Positions 61,445 through 64,000 of a stretch of DNA of 64,000 nt are shown piece by piece. The notes beneath the pieces are model-generated. The model was not told where the DNA came from and did no database searches. It was given only the letters and a program-made list of their open reading frames with translations. Numbering within the stretch: position 1 is the stretch's first letter; each line of letters begins with the position of its first letter. The stretch spans positions 39,932,599 to 39,996,598 of the forward strand of contig OY755252.1 in assembly GCA_963576725.1 (NCBI GenBank). Reading direction: 5' to 3'. The position numbers and the translations under genes are program-made. This DNA is from Azorinus chamasolen. Lineage: Eukaryota; Mollusca; Bivalvia; Cardiida; Solecurtidae.

Positions 61445-63432
61445 TTGTCTGTTTGTCTGTTTGTTTGTCAGCAACTTTAACATTGGTCATAACTTTTGAG
61501 CCAGTATAGATAGAGACTTGATATTTGGCATACATATGTATCTCATGAAGCCGCACATTTTGAGGGGTGACGTGTCAAGGTCAAGGTCATCCTTCAAGGT
61601 CAGAGGTCAAATATATGGGTCAAATCGCCGACTTTAACATTGGCCATAACTTTTGGACCAGTAGAGATAGAGACTTGATATTTGGCATGCTTGTGTATCT
61701 CATGAGGCTGCACATTTTGAGGGGTGACATGTCAAGGTCAAGGTCAGAGGTCAAGGTCAGAGGTCAAATATATGAGGGGGCATAGTGTTTCACAAACACA
61801 TCTTGTTTTTATCTGTGAATGGATTTCAAAATAACCTGGCACAAATGTTCACCACACAAAGACGATGTGTTGCTTTCAGCTCCCTGGTCCATGGGTCAAA
61901 GGTCAAGGTCATCCTTCAGGGTCAAAGGTCGAGGCATAAGTGTTTCACATACACACTCTTGTTTATAATGGCTCAGTGGTATAGTGTCCACCACCCAATG
62001 AGGAGGTTGTATGTTTGACTGTATGTGGAAGATCACATTCCCTTGTATTCATATGCAGCATCTTTTCCTTTGATAGATCCCCATTATAGGAGAGACTCGT
62101 ACATGTGTTTTAGCGAATATTAACCCTTGTATGGTGTAATACCTTTCATTATTCCGATTTTGTGTAATCCTACAATGTGAAGAGCTCTTTCACTTTCTTA
62201 CAGAGAGGGAGGAGAATGTGAAAGCAGACATATTCCACGCTTACATCACACTTCTGAGACAGACAAGGCCTACGGTATCACCAGACCCTGATGCCATGGA
62301 ACAGGAAGGAGGGTAAGAGTTACAATCAGGATCCAAACCATAGTTATAAAATGTGACAAATATTACAAAATCTCATCTTCAAGATTTCATCTATTAAACA
62401 ATATTAGTCAAACATAAGTGTTTAGTCAAAACTTTTTCAATAACGGTTCCTTTATTTCTCCACCAACCCTATGTTGTGACCACTCATTAGAATCATTTCT
62501 TAGAGACAATATGAAAGAGTAGTCACAACATAGATTTTGGTGGAGAAAGGATGATTTTAGTGTTTGATTACACTAACACATCTTTGTTCTAGACTACTGT
62601 GATTTATATTACCACAGCATCTGCAGTAGTGTATATATTAATCTGAGCTACAGATAAAGGTGTCTAACCAAATACTAAAATTGTCATTTCTCAACCAAAC
62701 CAACTCGACCAAAGAGTGGTCACAGTATAGGGTCACTCATAGGGTTTGGTTGAGAAAAAAAGCAGTTATTCCTGAAGATTATTCAATTTATGCATATTAT
62801 CTGGAGCTCTGATGATCTATTAGCATGCAGAAAACAATTCTGATCTGCTAAAACTTTTACTGACTTTTGATCTTTTGAAAAAATATTGACTGAATGTCAA
62901 GTAACTCTGCATCTCGTCTGCTTTCCAAGCTGTTTGTAAATACCAGTCATGCCGCGCTAAGCAAGCATAACTCCATGAATATTCATGGCAGACTTCAGCC
63001 ATTATAGATATTAATTAACTTATATGCAACAATTGAATACATAGCTGTCACAAATAGTATAGAATCTCTATCTAAGATATTCTATAATCAAACAGAGCAG
63101 ACCCTGATCAGACAGCTCATACAGGAATTGCCAGAGCTGAGTCTGCTCTGTTTGCCAAAGCTTAAAGCACCTATAACAAGTAAAAGGTTAACATAGGTAG
63201 GAAACATAGACACACCAAAATATATTATGGCATTGTTCTCTTTCAGGCCAGTATCAATGTTACAGAGCCAAATCCCAGACATTGTGAAGGCCATACACAA
63301 ACAGCTAAAGGAGAAGAGTGTGAAGACACGACAGGGCTGCTTCAGCCTCCTCACAGAGCTGGTTGTCGTTCTGCCTGGGGCTCTGACAGAACACCTACCC
63401 ATGCTGGTACCAGGTATACAGTATGCCCTCGG
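34252..63432 (+). CDS. CAND1: CAND1, cullin-associated NEDD8-dissociated protein 1 (13 coding exons, 3' end outside window)
   Basis: CAND1 is a HEAT-repeat solenoid that wraps un-neddylated cullin-RBX1 and lets SCF ubiquitin ligases exchange F-box receptors; it acts in cytoplasm and nucleus. Thirteen exons, all GT-AG, join in frame to 1,436 nt (478 codons plus 2 nt) and follow the animal family almost residue for residue: [19 protein letters not shown] near residue 20, [17 protein letters not shown] near 60, [10 protein letters not shown] near 230, RRCPKE near 280. An acidic loop (residues about 312-340, rich in D and E) and [14 protein letters not shown] after it are family landmarks. The ATG at 34252 has A at -3 and G at +4 and matches the family N-terminus. 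About 60% of the protein is missing only because the window ends. No frameshift or internal stop was seen, so the gene looks functional. Identification is very secure; exon edges follow splice consensus and frame. Confidence 0.97.
34748..35273. repeat. Composite of TTAA-MITE copies (intron 1)
   Basis: Left end TTAACTCTTTACTCCATGAA, right end ATTTATGGAGTAAAGGATTAA. Two cores, one partial near 35105 and one full near 35185-35250 (GCAGACCCAGATCAGACGGC ... CTGATCTGGGTCTACTC), indicate fused or nested copies. Confidence 0.65.
35340..35422. repeat. 83-bp near-perfect foldback
   Basis: Arms GAGGGCTTGGTGCAAAACTA ... and its inverse pair over about 35 bp around an AGACCTTCACAAA loop. Confidence 0.9.
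35423..37054. other. Intron 1 sequence without recognised gene
   Basis: Holds a decayed MITE core (35888-35940), a C-run block TTTTCCCC (35990-36100) and, at 36200-36400, more GC-rich sequence of unknown origin. I cannot support an exon there. Confidence 0.4.
37055..39079 (+). repeat. 2-kb element with GGCCGGATTGC ends and a tandem core
   Basis: The head GGCCGGATTGCTCGCAATCC is a hairpin, followed by GTCCGGCCGG. The far end GCAATCCGGCC (39069-39079) is the inverse of the head word. The body is a tandem array (37455-38870). Its layout resembles the other hairpin elements. Confidence 0.65.
37455..38870. repeat. Tandem array, ~142-bp unit, about ten copies
   Basis: The unit contains ATCAATAACTGCTCAAGGGT, GGATCTTCAAACTTGCTGTG, GGTTGGTCATGACCACTAGA and CACTAGGTCAAAGGTCAAGG. 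Units start near 37486, 37626, 37764, 37907, 38050, 38204, 38344, 38485, 38631 and 38771. Confidence 0.88.
39080..40220. other. Intron 1 sequence without recognised feature
   Basis: AT-rich with a CCCCTC-rich start. No motif or repeat end I can name. Confidence 0.4.
40221..40427. repeat. TA-flanked pogo/Tigger-like MITE with long internal palindrome
   Basis: TACAGTATAACCTCTCTTAA and GGTTAAGAGAGGTTTTACTGTA are inverted ends. The middle, GGCAGGTGGCTGCTTAATGC ... GCATTAAGCTGCCACCTG, is a palindrome about 110 bp long around AGCTCCTCAAGAGCT. Confidence 0.85.
40960..41060. repeat. TTAA-MITE core fragment
   Basis: GCAAACAAAATAGACCCAGA ... TCATCTGATCAGGGCATG-type arms without clear TTAA ends. Confidence 0.5.
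41068..41208. repeat. 141-bp foldback MITE
   Basis: Arms of about 67 bp (CCGTGCTTATAAAACTCTTT ... GATTGGTCAGATTTGAGC and its inverse) are nearly perfect around CAAA. Transcribed in intron 1, it would form one long hairpin. Confidence 0.92.
41498..41575. repeat. Partial TTTCTCCACCAAACC-type foldback
   Basis: ATTCTAAAGAGTGGTCACAA with a decayed right arm; the family is best seen at 62446-62550. Confidence 0.45.
41591..41830. repeat. TTAA-type palindromic MITE (intron 1)
   Basis: TTAGCCCCTTACTCTATAAA to GGAGTATAGGGTTAA. The core palindrome CAGATCAGACAACTCCTATA / GGAGCCATCTGATCAGGG lies at about 41634-41675. Confidence 0.85.
41950..42158 (+). repeat. Hairpin-type element, GCACCC tail
   Basis: (GTT)n(GTC)n, then 'cattgaccataacttcttcaa', then a tail hairpin GCACCCGCTTGGGGTGC and TCTTGTTT. 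It ends 70 bp before exon 2. Confidence 0.55.
42228..42329 (+). CDS. CAND1: CAND1 exon 2
   Basis: Residues 15-48. The acceptor is TTTCTTCAG and the donor GTATTT, phase 0 at both ends. It holds the highly conserved first HEAT helices, ending in DDDSERK. Confidence 0.97.
42730..42979. repeat. TTAA MITE (intron 2), first of a tandem pair
   Basis: TTAACCCTTTCCCTCATATA to GGGAAAGGGTTAA. The core GCAAACAGAGTAGACCCAGA ... TCAGGGTCTACTCTGTTTGC is a palindrome of about 65 bp. Confidence 0.92.
42976..43241. repeat. TTAA MITE (intron 2), second of a tandem pair
   Basis: Shares the TTAA at 42976-42979 with the previous copy and ends AAGGGAAAGGGTTAA. Core at about 43016-43085. Confidence 0.9.
43380..43447 (+). 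CDS. CAND1: CAND1 exon 3
   Basis: Residues 49-70 plus two bases of Cys71. Acceptor CTGTTACAG, donor GTGAGT. The peptide continues [17 protein letters not shown], as expected for the second HEAT repeat. Confidence 0.97.
43459..43624. repeat. Pogo/Tigger-like MITE, one arm shortened
   Basis: TATAGTGGAACCCTTCTAAT to TTTGGGTTTTACTGTA; carries AAGCAGGTGGTTGCTTAATG but lacks the inverse arm. Lies just after the exon 3 donor. Confidence 0.55.
43991..44302 (-). repeat. tRNA-derived SINE (intron 3)
   Basis: The - strand begins GGTGGCGGTGGTCTAGTGGT (A box) and has GGGGTTCAAATCCCGG (B box) about 35 bases on, then a unique body and a tail ACTGAAAGTAGACTATAACT plus T-rich end. The 3' tail matches the arms at 22160 and 23460. 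Pol III promoter boxes in tRNA order plus a long non-tRNA body mark a SINE. Confidence 0.85.
44341..44830. repeat. Partial TTAA-MITE pieces
   Basis: TTAACCCGTTACACCATGAA with TGTAAGAAATAATGTCATCA at 44341-44395, and a half-core GCAAACAGAGTAGACCCAGA at 44748 followed directly by body sequence, missing the second arm. Confidence 0.6.
45002..45114 (+). CDS. CAND1: CAND1 exon 4
   Basis: Completes Cys71 and runs to residue 108 plus one base of a Gly codon. Acceptor TTTTACAG, donor GTATGT. Contains [13 protein letters not shown], nearly invariant in the family. Confidence 0.97.
45163..45400. repeat. TTAA MITE (intron 4)
   Basis: TTAACCCTTTCCCTGATGTT to GAACAGGTAACGGGTTAA. Core at about 45200-45270, with worn arms. 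It starts 49 bp after the exon 4 donor. Confidence 0.85.
45578..45900 (+). repeat. ATGCCCCC-type hairpin element
   Basis: The head ATGCCCCCGTTGACGATAGT ... GGGCAT is a hairpin, then CCGTCCGTCTGTCCGTC; body with AAGGTCAAGGTCAAATGAC; tail GGGGGCATCGCTGTGTC then a short hairpin. Intron 4. Confidence 0.65.
45905..46308. repeat. Two decayed TTAA-MITE copies in inverse orientation
   Basis: GGCCATGACAGAAGCTGTAC ... ACAGACCCTGATC ... TTTATGGAGTAAA (45920-46050), and AGCAGACTCTCACCAGACGG ... CATGGGTTAA (46120-46308). Confidence 0.6.
46408..46640 (+). repeat. ACCCTATG-type hairpin element
   Basis: The head TACCCTATGCAACAAAGTTG CACAGGGTA is a hairpin, then CCGTCCGTCACTCCGTCC. The tail is unclear. Ends about 40 bp before exon 5. 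Confidence 0.5.
46683..46783 (+). CDS. CAND1: CAND1 exon 5
   Basis: Residues 109-142. Acceptor TTTTCGCAG, donor GTAGTA, phase 0 at the 3' end. Encodes [13 protein letters not shown]; the serine/alanine stretch before it is a little shorter than in vertebrates as I recall the family. Confidence 0.96.
46835..47101. repeat. TTAA MITE, inverse orientation (intron 5)
   Basis: GTAACCCTTTACTATGAATA to TTTATGGAGTAAAGGGTTAA. An internal 29-bp stretch, ATTCATGTAAGARATAATGA..., is duplicated in tandem at the left. Core at about 46993-47070. Confidence 0.85.
47205..47582. repeat. TTAA-type MITE, worn ends (intron 5)
   Basis: Core GCAAACAGAGTAGACCCAGA ... CTGATCTGAGTCTGCTCTG at 47238-47306; left end TTTACTTCACAAATATTCC; possible right end ATAAAGGGTCAA at 47582. 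Confidence 0.6.
47607..47673 (+). CDS. CAND1: CAND1 exon 6
   Basis: Residues 143-164 plus one base. Acceptor GTATTTCAG, donor GTGAGA. Encodes [20 protein letters not shown]. Intron 6 after it (6,385 bp) holds a LINE with two hairpin elements nested inside. Confidence 0.96.
47905..49018. repeat. TTAA MITE subfamily B, split by the 885-bp iteron element
   Basis: TTAACCCATCCCTCATATTG at the left (about 47905-47925) and, after the insertion, CCCTCATATTGACGCC... to GCCTATGAGGTAATGGGTTAA at 49018. Its core palindrome (GAAACCATTGTGATAAA ... TTTATCACAATGGTTTC) differs from the main family and recurs at 60527. Confidence 0.75.
47926..48810. mobile_element. 885-bp element with iterated inverted ends
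   Basis: The left end has five copies of TTCCCATTTCGTCTAC (47931-48042); the right end has four copies of the inverse GTAGACGAAATGGGAA (48718-48806), the outermost two in direct tandem on each side. CCCTCATATTG is present on both flanks (47915-47925, 48811-48821), a likely 11-bp target duplication. Inside, a ~65-bp segment (CTAATGATCTGGATCAAA...) is directly repeated at 48087 and 48267. No ORF. I do not recognise the family. Confidence 0.75.
49019..50059. other. Intron 6 sequence, probably LINE 3' UTR
   Basis: AT-rich, no frame. It joins the LINE stop at 50060 without a visible border, so part is likely LINE 3' UTR. A short AACATAAAGCAAAGCAA repeat lies near 49890-49920. Confidence 0.4.
51347..51808 (+). 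repeat. AGCTCCAC-type hairpin element inserted in the LINE
   Basis: The head AGCTCCACTTTTTC AAAAAAGTGGAGCT is a near-perfect hairpin, then (GTCGGC)n. Two ~180-bp core repeats follow (CAGAAAC...AAGGGG, CCTAGAATTAATTTTGC). The tail is AAGTGGAGC, a hairpin GCTGTCTGCGGACAGC and TCTTGTTT. Confidence 0.8.
52186..53445 (+). repeat. ATGTCTCCCCC-type hairpin element with ~160-bp tandem core, inserted in the LINE
   Basis: The head ATGTCTCCCCCATTTATGGGG AGA is a hairpin, followed by GTCTGTCTGTCTGTCCGTC. About seven tandem units contain TCTCTGAAACC, CACCAAACTTCACAGGAATG and ATTGTCTCCCCCTGATAA (near 52261, 52421, 52578, 52741, 52903, 53063, 53227). The tail is GGGGGAGACAT then a hairpin TGTTTTTGTGACAAAAACA. 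Confidence 0.8.
53925..54000. repeat. Partial TTTCTCCACCAAA foldback
   Basis: TCCTTTATTTCTCCACCAAA and CACAACATAGGGTTTGTTGGAGA are the two arms, with a shortened middle. It lies close before exon 7. Confidence 0.55.
54059..54157 (+). CDS. CAND1: CAND1 exon 7
   Basis: Residues 165-197 plus one base. Acceptor TTTTCCAG, donor GTAAGT. Encodes a HEAT helix pair containing [14 protein letters not shown]. Confidence 0.97.
54269..54486. repeat. TA-flanked pogo/Tigger-like MITE (intron 7)
   Basis: TACAGTAAAACTTCTCTATA and TTATAGAGAGGTTTTACTGTA at the ends. The central palindrome is AACAGAACGCTCCTATAGGAGCGTTCTGTT, flanked by GGCAGGTGGTTGCTTAAAGC and its inverse. Confidence 0.92.
54600..55169. repeat. 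Decayed TTAA-MITE pieces (intron 7)
   Basis: Half-cores at 54615-54665 (GTAGACCCTGATCAAAC) and 54735-54805 (GCAAACGGAGTAGATTTAGA), plus a short internally deleted copy at 55081-55169 (TTAACCCATTACATC ... TATAGGAGTGAAGGGTTAA). Confidence 0.6.
55198..55324 (+). CDS. CAND1: CAND1 exon 8
   Basis: Residues 198-239 plus two bases of a Ser codon. Acceptor TTGTTTCAG, donor GTAGGG. Contains [13 protein letters not shown], a family signature. Confidence 0.97.
55383..55631. repeat. TTAA MITE (intron 8), near-perfect core
   Basis: Core GCAAACAGAGTAGACCCAGA TCAGACAGCTCCTGTAGG and its inverse (55424-55491) pair almost without mismatch; right end ATTCATGGAGTAAAGGGTTAA; left end worn (TTCTGCTCCATGG). Confidence 0.9.
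55900..56151 (+). repeat. ATGCCCC-type hairpin element (intron 8)
   Basis: Head ATGCCCCCGGGGAGCAT, then a short GTCTGT/GGTTG tract; body GTTGGCGATATTTTGTCGC and AAGGTCAAAGTCATACATCA; tail GGGGGCATAGTGTTTCACAA GCAC and TCTTGTTT. Confidence 0.75.
56339..57269. repeat. 931-bp TA-flanked TIR element (pogo/Tigger-like ends)
   Basis: TACAGTCAAACCTGGTCTAA at the left and CACAGGTTTGACTGTA at the right, with inner copies of ACGGCCACC/GGTGGCTGTC and several TATAAGAC-GCCACCTGTATA words. No transposase frame was seen; it may be a larger relative of the short MITEs. Confidence 0.7.
57306..57468 (+). CDS. CAND1: CAND1 exon 9
   Basis: Completes Ser240 and runs to residue 294. Acceptor TTTTTAG, donor GTAAGT, phase 0. 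Contains [13 protein letters not shown] and [19 protein letters not shown], both strongly conserved. Confidence 0.97.
57469..58235. other. Intron 9, no clear element
   Basis: Only a worn TTAA-MITE core (GGGTAGATCCTGATAAAAAT ... TGATCTGGGTCTACTCTATT, 58095-58155). Confidence 0.5.
58236..58339 (+). CDS. CAND1: CAND1 exon 10 (acidic loop, first half)
   Basis: Residues 295-328 plus two bases of Glu329. Acceptor TGTTGCAG, donor GTAAGT. After DPNYNY it becomes a run of Asp and Glu with two Met. The (GAT)n and (GAG)n codons make this exon microsatellite-like, so its length may vary between alleles. Confidence 0.95.
58348..58475. repeat. TTAA MITE left part (intron 10)
   Basis: TTAACCCGTTTAACCATTGC starts 9 bp after the exon 10 donor; worn core at about 58398-58465; right end not found. 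Confidence 0.6.
58617..59945. repeat. 1.3-kb TIR element, GCATGCTTCCCAACT ends
   Basis: The left end GCATGCTTCCCAACTTTTTT GACTCTCAAGA is matched by the inverse at 59922-59944 (TCTTGAGAGTTGGGAAGCATGC). GGGAGATTT/TCGGGAGACTC words lie just inside each end. A worn TTAA-MITE lies within (58905-59110), and a GATTACGACATCATGACC duplication at 59590-59628. No ORF. Confidence 0.6.
59946..60419. other. Intron 10 sequence without recognised feature
   Basis: AT-rich; nothing supported. Confidence 0.45.
60420..60526. repeat. Foldback MITE, ACCAAACCCTATGTTGTGACC family
   Basis: Arms TTTCTCAACCAAGCTCTGTA TTGTGACC and GGTCACAACATAGGGTTTGG TGAAGAAA around a ~35-bp loop with AGAATCTTCTCGGAGACAAT. Confidence 0.75.
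60527..60759. repeat. TTAA MITE subfamily B
   Basis: CTAACCCATTCCCTCATATT GACGCC to GCCTATGAGGTAATGGGTTAA. The central palindrome is TAGAGCATTTGCTCCCATAGGAGCAAATGCTCTA, extended by GAAACCATTGTAATAAA and its inverse. It abuts the foldback on its left. Confidence 0.9.
60888..61042 (+). CDS. CAND1: CAND1 exon 11 (acidic loop end and HEAT repeat)
   Basis: Residues 329-380 plus one base. Acceptor TTCTCACAG, donor GTAAGT. Starts with [11 protein letters not shown] and continues into [14 protein letters not shown]; the next AG two bases on would break frame, which fixes the acceptor. Confidence 0.96.
61263..61369 (+). repeat. Hairpin-element head, truncated
   Basis: ATGACCCCCAACGGCGGGCAT then GTCCGTCC...GTCCGTCCG; cut off by the next element at about 61367. 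Confidence 0.5.
61370..61806 (+). repeat. ATGCCCCC-type hairpin element (intron 11)
   Basis: Head ATGCCCCCATAGACGATAGT CGGGGGGCAT, then (GTCT)n(GTTT)n; two ~130-bp core repeats (CTTTAACATTGGYCATAACT, GAGACTTGATATTTGGCATR); tail GGGGGCATAGTGTTTCACAA ACAC and TCTTGTTT. The most complete copy of this subfamily here. Confidence 0.85.
61807..61965 (+). repeat. Second hairpin-element tail
   Basis: Core-like GGTCAAAGGTCAAGGTCATC, then GAGGCATAAGTGTTTCACAT ACAC and TCTTGTTT. It lies directly behind the first tail, as if the tail segment was duplicated or two copies were fused. Confidence 0.55.
62204..62312 (+). CDS. CAND1: CAND1 exon 12
   Basis: Residues 381-416 plus two bases. Acceptor TTTCTTACAG, donor GTAAGA. 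Contains [18 protein letters not shown] and DPDAMEQ. The segment between RPT and DPDAMEQ is shorter than the vertebrate form as I recall it. Confidence 0.96.
62446..62550. repeat. Foldback MITE, ACCAAACCCTATGTTGTGACC family (intron 12)
   Basis: CTTTATTTCTCCACCAACCC ... GTGACCACTC and GAGTAGTCACAACATAGATT TTGGTGGAGAAAG pair over about 40 bp each. Confidence 0.85.
62680..62775. repeat. Foldback MITE, same family, shortened
   Basis: TTTCTCAACCAAACCAACTC and GTCACTCATAGGGTTTGGTT GAGAAA; the loop and inner arms are rearranged. Confidence 0.6.
62905..63190. repeat. TTAA MITE, inverse orientation, next to exon 13
   Basis: Body TCCATGAATATTCATGGCAG at 62972; core CAGAGCAGACCCTGATCAGA ... TGAGTCTGCTCTGTTTGC at 63095-63155; right end AGTAAAAGGTTAA. 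It ends about 55 bp before the exon 13 acceptor. Confidence 0.75.
63247..63432 (+). CDS. CAND1: CAND1 exon 13 (last exon in window)
   Basis: Residues 417-478 plus two bases of the next codon. Acceptor CTCTTTCAG, donor GTGAGT. Contains [16 protein letters not shown] and [17 protein letters not shown]. The following intron is cut by the window edge. Confidence 0.96.
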
Positions 63433-63489
63433 GTGAGTAGTGCAAATTAATTAGGTATGAATTTTAGGTACTTAAACCTCTGTTCCATA

Positions 63490-63575
63490 GATGCATCTTT
63501 TAATGCTTTTGTAAATAGAGTAGACCCTGATCAGATGGCTCCTATAGGAGCCGTCTGATCAGGGTCTGCTATTTT
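63490..63575. repeat. TTAA MITE core
   Basis: GATCAGATGGCTCCTATAGG AGCCGTCTGATC is a near-perfect palindrome, flanked by GTAAATAGAGTAGACCC and GGGTCTGCTATTTTTGG. Confidence 0.85.
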
Positions 63576-63751
63576 TGGTTTATTATGGAAATATATAGTC
63601 ATAAATAAGATCCTGGATATAAATGGATTAACCCTTCACTTGTGTAGACCTAGATCAGATGCCTCTTTTAGGAGCTGTCCATCAGTCTGCTTATATGTTA
63701 CAAACTTAATTCTGTGGTTTGCTTTGGCAATCATTTCTTCATCATTAATTC

Positions 63752-64000
63752 TTAACTCTTCTCTTGCTATTCACGTCGGTATACCTACCTGTAAATAGTG
63801 AAGACCCAGATGAGACGGCTCCTACAGGCGCTGTCTCATCAGGATCTGCACTATTTACAAGTTGATTGTGCAACCAGTGCACTCCACAGCAGTGATTGCA
63901 CATCGAAATACTTGCACACAGTGAAGATATATGTAATTATACAACAGGACATGGGTAAAGAAGGAGAAATGTATTTTAATATTCAGCAAGAGAAGGGTTA
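63752..64000. repeat. TTAA MITE reaching the window end
   Basis: TTAACTCTTCTCTTGCTATT to GCAAGAGAAGGGTTA, the last A falling outside. Core GTAAATAGTGAAGACCCAGA TGAGACGGC and its inverse. A different end sequence (TCTTGCT/AGCAAGA) marks another subfamily. Confidence 0.8.

Overview
The window is nuclear DNA from an animal, most likely a bivalve mollusc. Three things point that way. A clearly metazoan gene is split into 13 coding exons by large GT-AG introns. The noncoding DNA is packed with tetranucleotide GTCY tracts beside hairpins, as in the bivalve 'pearl' / dipteran mini-me type of nonautonomous element. There is also a Mag-lineage Ty3/gypsy element resembling the clam element Steamer. The species cannot be named from this sequence.

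The only host gene I can support is CAND1 (cullin-associated NEDD8-dissociated protein 1), on the + strand. Its ATG is at 34252 and exon 13 ends at 63432. The exons join in frame into 478 complete codons, roughly the first 40% of the usual ~1,230-residue HEAT-repeat protein. The 3' part lies beyond the window. CAND1 binds the cullin-RBX1 scaffold and exchanges F-box substrate receptors on SCF ubiquitin ligases.

Everything from 1 to 34.1 kb, and nearly all intron sequence, is mobile or repeated DNA. By region:
- 0.2-4.3 kb: small inverted-repeat elements and a three-level nest (hairpin element > TA-flanked TIR element > hairpin element with about nine 155-bp tandem units).
- 6.5-11.8 kb: a young gypsy element on the - strand with one long gag-pol frame and 99% identical LTRs, but an integrase missing its first catalytic Asp.
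- 11.8-12.5 and 23.6-24.3 kb: two inverted copies of an element carrying arrays of a 21-bp unit that is almost entirely palindromic.
- 14.3-18.8 kb: a ~165-bp satellite with a 16-bp palindromic core, partly inverted and broken by a 400-bp GTCY microsatellite.
- 18.8-20.4, 25.2-34.1 and 50.1-53.9 kb: six LINE copies or fragments, one with a PHD-finger ORF1, several interrupted by hairpin elements.
- CAND1 introns: more than 20 copies of a ~240-bp TTAA-flanked palindromic MITE, plus pogo/Tigger-like TA-flanked MITEs, foldbacks, a tRNA-derived SINE and an unusual 885-bp element with iterated 16-bp ends.

No cellular tRNA, rRNA, CRISPR or operon is present. The interest lies in repeat architecture: several families share palindromic design, and their nesting gives a relative insertion order. 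Repeat-family names are inferred from visible structure; no database was searched.
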